A stretch of DNA of 12,890 nucleotides from a bacterium. GTDB lineage: Bacteria; JALSQH01. Position numbers and translations under genes: made by a program. Location: assembly GCA_026985515.1 (NCBI GenBank), contig JALSQH010000112.1, positions 1-12,890 of the forward strand, in the 5' to 3' direction. Positions 1 to 6,404 of this stretch are shown here, piece after piece (within the stretch, counting starts at the first letter, position 1; every line of letters starts with the position of its first letter). Under the pieces are notes generated by a model, which saw nothing but the letters and a program-made list of their open reading frames with translations, was not told where the DNA came from and searched no databases.

Positions 1-199
1 GGATATGCTCAACAACATGGTCTGTCAAATCTTGATAAATGTCCTCAAAAAGAGTATCATAGATAGTGGTAAGATACTCAAATGCCTTGCCTAATGTCTC
101 CTCTGTGAAGAGGGGACTTGTGGTGTTGGGGGCCGGAGTTACCTCTGGCCTCCAATTTTTATTAATTTGAGTCCCTCTGAGATTTAAAACTCCCTTCAT
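1..199 (-). CDS. Unrecognised protein, N-terminal part (cut by window edge)
   Basis: A leftward reading frame stays open for 66 codons from an ATG at 199-197 to the window edge. Just upstream, the leftward strand reads GGTAGGACG before the ATG, a modest ribosome binding site. The N-terminus begins MKGVLNLRGTQINKNW, continues with a Pro/Thr-rich stretch (PEVTPAPNTTSP) and then becomes helical and acidic (EETLGKAFEYLTTIYDTLFEDIY). There is no signal peptide, membrane segment or motif I recognise. It is transcribed divergently from the lipoprotein gene to its right, about 170 bases away. An open frame of this length could occur by chance, but the start with binding site and the balanced protein composition favour a real gene. 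No function is assigned. Confidence 0.5.
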   Translation of the reverse strand, partial: MKGVLNLRGTQINKNWRPEVTPAPNTTSPLFTEETLGKAFEYLTTIYDTLFEDIYQDLTDHVVEHI

Positions 200-283
200 C
201 GTCCTACCAAGTTTTATTCATTAAAAAATCCTACCTCAACTTTTTTGCGAATAAAAGTTTACACTACCAGTCAAAGCGTCGGG

Positions 284-312
284 TTGCTTTTTCTTTAGTC
301 TGATGCTATAAT
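284..312 (+). promoter_or_regulatory. Sigma70-type promoter for the rightward secreted-protein genes
   Basis: A TTGCTT -35 element (284-289) and a perfect TATAAT -10 element (307-312) are separated by exactly 17 bases. The bases before the -10 read TGC, giving an extended -10 (TGN). Transcription would begin near 319 and leave a leader of roughly 48 bases before the GTG at 367. This is the best promoter match in the window and supports placing the start of the rightward gene at 367 rather than further downstream. Confidence 0.75.
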
Positions 313-366
313 GCAAGAAATAGCAAATTAGGGAAGTAAAAAGAAACCATTTCAGGGGAGGAGAAA

Positions 367-1163
367 GTGGGAAGGAAAAGCTTTGTTGTTTTTTCCTTTT
401 TCTTTTCTTCGTCTTACCCTCCTGTTATAATAAATCTAATGAACCTTCTCGTGCAGAATTGTTAAGTTACGCCCGTGAAATAACTTCTGAAAATCCCAGG
501 GAGACACTTATTAATGCCATGGGGGAAAGTATTGTATCTTCAACGATGGTTCTTTATAGGGGAGGAATGGCAGAATGGTATGTACCACAATATCGTTTTG
601 TTACAATTGGAAAAGAAGAGGTAATAGGAAGTTATCTTTTGATTGGAGAAGATAAAGATAATCTGACGAGAAAGATAAGTGGAATGATAGATACTGATAG
701 TTCCACCATAGGAGTGCAGCATTACATTTCAACAGAAACAATTCCTTTTTCACATGGTTATTACAAGTTATGTTTTGTGCTTTCTTCAGGAAAAGAAGCT
801 TGTGGCCTGGTTAAAGAATATCATATGCCTGAATTCTCTTTTGTTAAAGGACAGACTAAAGAGAGTGCTTTTACAGAAAGCTCTTTATATTTAAGTGGCT
901 TAATTAAATTTATAGCCAATGGAAGCGATGAAAGTGTTATGGAAATCCCAGTCCAATTGGTAAAAGTTTTAAGAAAACATACAAAGAAAAGTCATTATAA
1001 TTGGAATGGTTTTGGTGTTTGCAATTATTCTATTGGAACCATTAAATTTTTAAGATTATGGTGCCACGATTTTGATAATCCACTGTACAAAATTTCCTAT
1101 AGGGGAAACGACCATTATTCATATACAAATACGTCAACCATTGATATAAAAAAATATATTTAG
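367..1163 (+). CDS. Predicted lipoprotein, N-terminal part of a frameshifted gene
   Basis: A strong ribosome binding site (GGAGG, 357-361) lies five bases before a GTG at 367. That GTG frame ends after 32 codons. The following frame (from about 369, shifted by -1) encodes a hydrophobic stretch ending in the lipobox LPSC, then YNKSNEPSRAELLSY, and runs to a stop at 1161-1163. Adding one T to the T6 run at 389-394 joins the two and gives a textbook type II signal peptide, MGRKSFVVFFLFLFFVLPSC, with the lipidated Cys at residue 20. The next residue is Tyr, not Asp, consistent with outer-membrane sorting under the E. coli rule. The remaining roughly 245 residues look like exported beta-rich sequence with no domain I recognise. 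The frame continues into the 1193-3130 frame after another -1 shift at 1148-1154. A TTG at 459 is an alternative start but would discard the signal peptide and has no binding site. Confidence 0.75.
389..394 (+). other. T6 homopolymer at apparent -1 frameshift in signal peptide
   Basis: This six-T run lies where the GTG-initiated frame (class of 367) must pass into the lipobox frame (class of 369). One extra T here restores a continuous signal peptide. In the GTG frame the codons are GTT TTT TCC, which is not a canonical X XXY YYZ slippery heptamer. A base-count error in sequencing, a real one-base deletion, or polymerase slippage are therefore more likely than ribosomal frameshifting. Confidence 0.6.
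1148..1154 (+). other. A AAA AAA slippery heptamer at second -1 frameshift
   Basis: In the upstream frame the codons read ATA AAA AAA TAT ATT TAG, so the seven As fall exactly as A AAA AAA, a canonical -1 slip site. The stop follows at 1161-1163. The -1 frame is open from 1145 and continues to 3130 without interruption. The flanks are AT-rich. I see no strong downstream stem-loop and no Shine-Dalgarno-like stimulator 10-14 bases upstream, so efficient programmed ribosomal frameshifting is not demonstrated. An A7 run is equally a classic site of transcriptional slippage or of sequencing miscounts. Confidence 0.65.
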
Positions 1164-1192
1164 AAAAATATAGCTTACTTGAAAAATATAAT

Positions 1193-3130
1193 ATGCATGA
1201 CAAAGGATTTTCGACTGGATACAATCTTGAATTTTGCCACAGGTATAGTGGAGATTTGAATGAAAATAAGAGCATTGGATTCCCTTCTAATAAAATAATG
1301 ATTCTTCCGCAAGAGAAGGTAATAAGGATCCAGATGTCAGGAATAGAATGGTTTTATAATGAGTATAATTTACTAAAGAGTTATATTGGTGGTGGTATCT
1401 GTATAGGAAAAGACTCTCATGGTAATATATACGGTAAAAGTGAAGGTTCCTGGAGTCTCTCAGGTGAGTCCAGGGAAAATATAGTTGGTCTTGGTGGTAT
1501 TGCGTTTGATAAAGATTTGGAGGTGGGTTGGGATAAAGTTAATAGTGTCCATTTTGTTTTTGCTTATAGTGTATGGGCTCCTACGGGTGGTAATTTTGAG
1601 TTACAGCTTCTGGGGGATGATTTTGAATCTGTTTTTGCAAATTCTTCTGGAAGGATAATAAAGATAACAAGGAAAGAAAACAGAGGTCTTTATTCAGGCG
1701 CAGAGGAAGGAATAGTTGATTTTTCTTTTCCAGGGGGAATTACGGAGACACTGTTCAGGAAAAGATATATTTCATTTCAGTTGAATAAAGAAGGCTTTAG
1801 CAATTGGGTATTAAGTGTATCAAATGAAAAGAAAGGGTGCTGGAATGTTGTTTATAGATTCAAGCAAGAATTAAAGGGATTGTATCTTCATCTAATTGGG
1901 GTATATCTTTTAAGCGATCCATATTTGGCCATCAAAACCACTGAATCTTCCCACATGCTTGGACCTGATATTACGGCTTTTCCCTACTGGTATAACAGAG
2001 GGCCAAGTTTTATGTACATGGATGTTAGTTGTGGTAATGTGGCAGAAAATATAACAATACCCCTTATTGTGAAGCTTTATTCCCGTGACTCTTCGGGTAG
2101 GACAATAGATATTGATTATTCTCTGTGCAGTGATACGGAGGATAATGATCCCGGTGACCCCGATAAACAAATCTGTACCATGCCTGATGGAGGGAGTTGT
2201 AATTTTGGAACAAGTCCGGGAGGAATTTGCAATGGTTTTCATGCAGGAGGTGAGATCCAACATCCCCAATTTCCCTCCCTCAGAGAGGGATGGGGTGGCG
2301 GGATATATGATGGAAGCTGTGAGGAACTGAGAAGAGTAATTAGTCAGAAATGTAAAATAGCTTTTGAAGGTAATCAACATTTTGATAATCCTCTTAGATT
2401 TATCAAGAGATTTGCACCTTCTCTTCTTGATAAATTTCATACAGGTCATTTCAGGTGTAGGACGGATGGTAAAGGAGAATGTCACCTGTGCTATATTTCT
2501 GGTCCATTCTCAAGGATGTTTAAACTCATAGCTTCCACTGAGGTAACCACATCTTCGGGAGAAAAGAAGACCTTATATGCGAGGAAAAGAATAATTGTCA
2601 GATATCCCTATCTGGTGAAGTTAAGTAATAACTTACTTGGGACAGATTTTATTGGTTTTTACTATCATATGGATAAAATGTTTCATGATGCAGAGTATGT
2701 TAAGTATGCGAACAGCAGGATAGTTGATAGAGTGGGGGAGTTTTTTGAAAAGCTTGAGAATATTAATTGGAACAAATTAGCCAGAGACGATTCTCTTAAA
2801 GGTATTCATCCCCGAATTATGCTTAACGATATATCGCTTCCTATGGGAGGGATATTGAAGTTTGTAAGTGGCGGTGAGTCACCAACTATCACAAAATATC
2901 AGGGACATCTTTCCCACAGGAGAGGGACGGGCATAGATATTAATCCATTTATATGTGTTAGTGGAAGCAGTTCCCACTATCATCAGGGCAGGTGCTCTCC
3001 TGGAGAATATGAAGTACCTATACCTGTGAGAAAATATAAAGAAGCAATAAAGAAGATTTGCAAGGGTGCTTTACATTGTAAATATGTTCCAGAAGGCTCA
3101 ATTCATGTAGAATTTAACATGGAGGAGTAA
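1193..3130 (+). CDS. C-terminal part of frameshifted lipoprotein; LAS/MepA-like metallopeptidase domain
   Basis: The frame is open from 1145 to the stop at 3128-3130. The first ATG (1193) has no ribosome binding site, so I read it as the continuation of the 367-1163 gene; the joined product would be about 921 residues. The first half is beta-rich with many Trp, Gly and Asn and is unrecognised. A Cys-rich, Asp/Pro-rich linker follows (about 2120-2310), containing a palindromic repeat. The last 110 residues contain NDISLPMGG, then SHRRGTGIDIN (His codon 2915, Asp codon 2936, spaced H-x6-D) and a closing EGSIHVEF (His codon 3104). These correspond to the zinc ligands of LAS-type peptidases such as VanX, M15 enzymes and MepA (penicillin-insensitive murein endopeptidase). 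I infer a zinc-dependent peptidoglycan hydrolase anchored to the envelope. The full ligand set is plausible but unproven. It ends 3 bases before the next gene. Confidence 0.75.
   Translation: MHDKGFSTGYNLEFCHRYSGDLNENKSIGFPSNKIMILPQEKVIRIQMSGIEWFYNEYNLLKSYIGGGICIGKDSHGNIYGKSEGSWSLSGESRENIVGLGGIAFDKDLEVGWDKVNSVHFVFAYSVWAPTGGNFELQLLGDDFESVFANSSGRIIKITRKENRGLYSGAEEGIVDFSFPGGITETLFRKRYISFQLNKEGFSNWVLSVSNEKKGCWNVVYRFKQELKGLYLHLIGVYLLSDPYLAIKTTESSHMLGPDITAFPYWYNRGPSFMYMDVSCGNVAENITIPLIVKLYSRDSSGRTIDIDYSLCSDTEDNDPGDPDKQICTMPDGGSCNFGTSPGGICNGFHAGGEIQHPQFPSLREGWGGGIYDGSCEELRRVISQKCKIAFEGNQHFDNPLRFIKRFAPSLLDKFHTGHFRCRTDGKGECHLCYISGPFSRMFKLIASTEVTTSSGEKKTLYARKRIIVRYPYLVKLSNNLLGTDFIGFYYHMDKMFHDAEYVKYANSRIVDRVGEFFEKLENINWNKLARDDSLKGIHPRIMLNDISLPMGGILKFVSGGESPTITKYQGHLSHRRGTGIDINPFICVSGSSSHYHQGRCSPGEYEVPIPVRKYKEAIKKICKGALHCKYVPEGSIHVEFNMEE
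2261..2297 (+). repeat. REP-like palindrome inside coding sequence
   Basis: A 37-base imperfect inverted repeat begins CATCCCC (2261-2267) and ends GGGGTG (2292-2297). Its core is a perfect stem, TCCCTC (2276-2281) with GAGGGA (2285-2290), around a three-base loop. It is translated in frame as HPQFPSLREGWGG. Short dispersed palindromes of this general form occur in many bacterial genomes and can read through in frame when they land in genes. It lies in the Cys/Asp/Pro-rich linker before the peptidase-like domain, a place that would tolerate insertion. Only one copy is visible in this window. Confidence 0.5.
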
Positions 3131-3133
3131 ATA

Positions 3134-4465
3134 ATGAAAAAGTTTTTGTATATGATTCTCATTTTTATTTTCCCTGCATTTCTGTCTGGTAAGGAGTATT
3201 TTTTTCAACTTGAGAATGTTGGAGTAAGGGCAAAAGTAACTTATGAAGATGGGAAATATTATTACACCTACTTTGTGACAAATGAAAACACAGAGGTGGA
3301 TAGAGGAATAGGAGTGGTAGAATCTTTGTGGCTTGATCTTACTCTCCCCTCTAATGCTTATCCACTTCCCTCTACAGGTCTTGACCATGGACCGTGGTGG
3401 AGGGGGGAAGAAGGGGGAGGAAAACCGAAGATTGTATTTGGAAAGATGAAGCTCCCCTTCAGTGTAACTTTTGAAACTGATGTGTGGCATGGAAAAAGAT
3501 TATGCGATCCTATTAATCAAAGGTTAGGATATGAAAGATGGGCCTGTTGGAGGCCCGACTGGGATGTAGATTACAATGGTTATTTGACTATAAATGGGAC
3601 CTACTGGGGTTACCCTCTTGGAGAGAGTTATACGAGTTCATATTTTCGGGATGGCAATATAGAGCTAATGCCAGGTGATTATTTAGAGTTTACCGTAATA
3701 ACTTATGGTATTCCAGCAGTAAGAATTATTAAATTTGATAGTGATGTTTTCGTTGACGAACTTTTTGGAACGATTGAAGAAAGAGAAGAATTTTATCAGA
3801 CAACAGGCCTGGATCCTTTTAAGGTAGATGATATAAAGGAATATAAGACCTACACCATAGGACCCACCTCTCCCACGAGGGATTTTAGTTTTACGGGGTT
3901 TGTAGGGAAGATGGAGGAGAATTTCAGCAGGGCTCAGGAGTATGGCTGGGTGAGGTGTAGCGGAGGTGGAGGGTATCACTCTCCTCCGGCAGGTGGAGTC
4001 AGACCTATGGGAATGGGAGGAGGTGGTGGGGGAGGAAGTGAAGATTACTGTGGAGAATTTATCACCTATCTGGAAAACACAATTTCCCTTTATGAACAGG
4101 GAGATATAGAAGGTGCAAAGAATGAGATAATAAATGCCATGAATTTTATTTCCAGCAATGGATGTGAGGATTATCATGAGGCATGTGATGAGGAAGGGGT
4201 ATTCAGGAGTGAGGCGTATGGATTGTTTTACTATGATCTTGATTTTTTGTTAAGGTATCTTGATAGTGGAGAGGATTTAGGAGATGTGTTTAGAGTGATG
4301 AGAGCAGGAGTGAGAAGGAAGGCTCATCAGAAGAAGGTTAAAATGGGGATTCAACATAAAAGAAAGGTTTCTTCATCAGAGGAAGGCGGTGGTCATCAAG
4401 GTTTCTGGGATTGGTTGTTGGATTTGATAAAGGCAATACTGAGATGGCTGGGGCTGGTGAGGTAA
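3134..4465 (+). CDS. Secreted multi-domain protein with Gly-rich linker and basic, Trp-rich C-terminal tail
   Basis: The ATG at 3134 follows the binding site GGAGGAG (3121-3127), which overlaps the end of the preceding gene, so the two are probably co-translated. Residues 1-19 (MKKFLYMILIFIFPAFLSG) are a type I signal peptide. Residues 20 to about 260 look like an extracellular beta-sandwich: YYYTYFVTN near 42-50 and MPGDYLEFTV...GIPAVRI near 179-198 fit the Y-x-Y-x-V-x-N ... PG-sL-x-F ... P pattern of adhesion or anchor-type domains. A Gly/Pro linker (276-302, with seven Gly in a row) follows. A helical region (306-378, FITYLENTISLYEQGDIEGA and later FRSEAYGLFYYDLDFLLRYL) resembles FIMAH-type repeats, at low confidence. 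The C-terminus has a strongly basic stretch (394-411) and an amphipathic Trp-rich helix, GFWDWLLDLIKAILRWLG (423-440). No enzyme motif is visible. Its function is unknown; a surface partner of the upstream lipoprotein is my inference. Confidence 0.85.
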   Translation: MKKFLYMILIFIFPAFLSGKEYFFQLENVGVRAKVTYEDGKYYYTYFVTNENTEVDRGIGVVESLWLDLTLPSNAYPLPSTGLDHGPWWRGEEGGGKPKIVFGKMKLPFSVTFETDVWHGKRLCDPINQRLGYERWACWRPDWDVDYNGYLTINGTYWGYPLGESYTSSYFRDGNIELMPGDYLEFTVITYGIPAVRIIKFDSDVFVDELFGTIEEREEFYQTTGLDPFKVDDIKEYKTYTIGPTSPTRDFSFTGFVGKMEENFSRAQEYGWVRCSGGGGYHSPPAGGVRPMGMGGGGGGGSEDYCGEFITYLENTISLYEQGDIEGAKNEIINAMNFISSNGCEDYHEACDEEGVFRSEAYGLFYYDLDFLLRYLDSGEDLGDVFRVMRAGVRRKAHQKKVKMGIQHKRKVSSSEEGGGHQGFWDWLLDLIKAILRWLGLVR

Positions 4466-4676
4466 GCTGCGGGTGGAAAGCAATGTATCGTATTCTAGGT
4501 AAGAAGGATAATGTCCTTCTGAAAAAGAAGAATAAACTAACTGGCCGGCGGATAAGAATCAATTTATGTGAACTTCTTATACACTTTTAGCTCATTTTGG
4601 ATTTTTTCCGGTTAAGTCTTGAGGAAATGGTGAATTCCTCGTTGCAATTTTTTGAGGTAAGTTGACCTTGTCCCCC
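4466..4676. other. Convergent intergenic region
   Basis: This 211-base gap separates the converging rightward and leftward transcription units. Besides the probable terminator at 4621-4653 it holds a perfect 7-base hairpin, AGAAGGA (4502-4508) with TCCTTCT (4514-4520), which lacks a T-run on either strand. I see no open frame with a ribosome binding site, no RNA gene and no clear terminator for the leftward operon. Confidence 0.6.
4621..4653 (+). terminator. Probable rho-independent terminator of the rightward genes
   Basis: A perfect 6-base stem GAGGAA (4621-4626) with TTCCTC (4635-4640), loop of 8 bases, is followed after seven bases by a run of six Ts (4648-4653). Stem and spacing are weaker than ideal, but it sits in the gap after the last rightward gene and before the end of the convergent leftward operon. 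On the opposite strand no T-run follows the stem, so I do not assign it to the leftward operon. Confidence 0.4.
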
Positions 4677-6404
4677 TTACAGAAAACCAGTCAATCTTTC
4701 TGCAATTGTCTCCCAACCAAGGGGTTCTACCTGTTCCAGTGAAGGGATGGGCTCTCTCTCTGCTCTTTCAAGGATCAGGGAAAAGAGGATGTGTATGTTT
4801 CTCCTCACTATGTTGTCCTCTATTAGATCCCTTTCATGAATGCTCATTCTTAGCAGATCCTCAGGGGTTCTGAACCTCTCTTTTGCCTCTGGTGGAAGAG
4901 CGAGGTAGTCAAAGGCGAAAAAGCAATTCCCTGTGCATCTCTCTCTGAGAAAGTGGAAGGCTCCAGAAGATGTACTGATGACTGGCAACCCTCCCGCAGT
5001 GACAACCTCCAGTGGAGCTATTCCAAAGGGTTCATATATGGATTGACCAAACTCAACATCACTTCCAAGACGAATATCGGTGAATTCTGTATCCTCATCA
5101 AGAAGAGGCCCAATGCTCTCTCTGGAAAATCCATACTGATTGATAAATATTCCTTTTATCGCAAGAGAGTTGAGGTTAAAGTTGTGGATAGAGTCAAAGG
5201 TTATCTCCTCAAGATCCACAAGATCAGGCCATCCCTTCCTGTGAACCACGGGCCAGCCATATCTGTTCATCTCCTTCACAGCATCCGGGGGTCTTCCCGT
5301 AACAATAAGACTTGAAAGAAGAATGTAGCATCCCTTGAGTCCTCTCTGGTAGAGGAGATCATCAAGATGGTAGAGTACCCTGAGATCCCTCCATATTCCT
5401 TTGCTCACTATCAATCTTGCCACATGGGTAAAAATGATATCCGGCTCAAAGTTAAGGGCTTTTTTACAGAAGTTTTTCAGCCTCCTCTTACTCTCCCTCT
5501 TTCCCTCTACCGTGACCTTCTTTAAAGGCGTACCATTGTACACAATGAAAATCTTCTCCTGTTTAACCTCAGGTGCCAGATATCTGTACTCCTCCACCAC
5601 ATAATCTCCAACTGCAAATATCCTGTCAAAAGCCTCATGTTTTCTTATCAGTTCCGCTCGATAGTTCTCTGTGTATGAGGGGAATCTTTCAGCCATTTTC
5701 TTACTGGAATTAAGGTCAAAACGGAGGATGTTATAGAAGGAGATGTCATGCCCCGAAATAGTTTCCACAATGTTTCTTGCAGGGGCAACCTCGTGTGCAT
5801 AAAAGATTGTTATGTCTCTCTTTCTCCTTCCTTCCCTCCTCTCAATTTCAATCTTGAGAAGAGAGGGGACCCCCATATATTCATGTCCGAAATGGTATGC
5901 ATCTTCATTCTCTGCAAGGATCTCAACAATTTCCCCATATACTGTACCAAGCCTGATGTACTGTTCATAGTCATGTATCTGTTCAAATTTCATGGAATCT
6001 ATTGCAAAGTGTCTCCAGAGTAGATACTTAAAGAAATCAATCTTTTCCCTTTTCATCTCCCATACCCATACAGCAACAATCTCCACCTCGGTGGAATTTG
6101 CAGGATTGAACTCATCAGTTATCTTCTTCCTTCCATAAATGATTCTGCAGTTGTACTCCCTTTCCATTCTCCCAAATTCATCTGCATACCTTTCCCGCAT
6201 ATTATGGAGGGAAGAATAGAGGATTTTTGCTTCCTTTCCTATTATTTCTTCTTTTTCTCCAGAAAATTCAAAAAGGGGACCCACAAGTATAGTCCTTGAG
6301 AATCTGTTCCTGTAGGCATCTGTGGTTATCAGGCCATGAAGAACTGCACCTATTCCCCCAACTTTTCTTATTGCTTCATGGGTGATATGGAAGGCGATAC
6401 TCAT
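4677..6404 (-). CDS. GT-B glycosyltransferase, glycogen/starch-synthase-like
   Basis: At 575 residues this is longer than typical single-domain GT4/GT5 enzymes. The N-terminal motif KVGGIGAVLHGL (from residue 14) matches the sugar-nucleotide-binding K-x-G-G-x-G-x-V loop of glycogen synthases. FYAHEVAPARN (about 201-211) occupies the usual His-containing position of the N-domain. THVARLIVSKGIWRDL (326-341) carries the Arg330/Lys335 pair that contacts the nucleotide-sugar phosphates. IYEPFGIAPLE (456-466) is the E-x-F-G-x-x-x-L-E signature of retaining GT-B enzymes. The predicted reaction is transfer of glucose or a related sugar from a nucleotide sugar to a glucan or other acceptor in the cytoplasm. 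The gene is last in the operon and its ATG overlaps the phosphatase stop by 4 bases (ATGA). Whether it makes glycogen or another polysaccharide cannot be told; no branching or phosphorylase gene is visible. Confidence 0.85.
   Translation of the reverse strand: MSIAFHITHEAIRKVGGIGAVLHGLITTDAYRNRFSRTILVGPLFEFSGEKEEIIGKEAKILYSSLHNMRERYADEFGRMEREYNCRIIYGRKKITDEFNPANSTEVEIVAVWVWEMKREKIDFFKYLLWRHFAIDSMKFEQIHDYEQYIRLGTVYGEIVEILAENEDAYHFGHEYMGVPSLLKIEIERREGRRKRDITIFYAHEVAPARNIVETISGHDISFYNILRFDLNSSKKMAERFPSYTENYRAELIRKHEAFDRIFAVGDYVVEEYRYLAPEVKQEKIFIVYNGTPLKKVTVEGKRESKRRLKNFCKKALNFEPDIIFTHVARLIVSKGIWRDLRVLYHLDDLLYQRGLKGCYILLSSLIVTGRPPDAVKEMNRYGWPVVHRKGWPDLVDLEEITFDSIHNFNLNSLAIKGIFINQYGFSRESIGPLLDEDTEFTDIRLGSDVEFGQSIYEPFGIAPLEVVTAGGLPVISTSSGAFHFLRERCTGNCFFAFDYLALPPEAKERFRTPEDLLRMSIHERDLIEDNIVRRNIHILFSLILERAEREPIPSLEQVEPLGWETIAERLTGFL

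Noticed and set aside
131-150. GGCC...GGCC hairpin with possible regulatory role
   Set aside because: It lies inside the partial leftward coding region, contains a mismatch in the coding-strand transcript, and has no T-run or other context.
200-283. Promoter for the leftward partial gene (for example a TTGAGG-17-TAAAAC match on the leftward strand)
   Set aside because: The -10 matches only four of six positions and would leave almost no leader; AT-rich sequence makes such matches common.
459-461. TTG as the start of the first rightward gene
   Set aside because: It has no ribosome binding site, and the same frame extends upstream into a clear lipoprotein signal peptide preceded by a strong GGAGG-GTG start.
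1193-1195. ATG as an independent start of a second gene
   Set aside because: No Shine-Dalgarno sequence precedes it, the frame is already open from 1145, and there is no signal peptide although the content looks exported.
1910-2485. Leftward open frame of 191 codons
   Set aside because: It lies wholly antisense to the lipoprotein/peptidase frame and has low-complexity, non-family composition with no binding site; a shadow.
3683-4177. Leftward open frame of 164 codons
   Set aside because: Antisense to the secreted-protein gene, made open by its Gly-rich codons; no recognisable protein.
4502-4520. Perfect 7-base hairpin as a terminator
   Set aside because: No T-run follows on either strand; it may be a processing or protection hairpin or chance.
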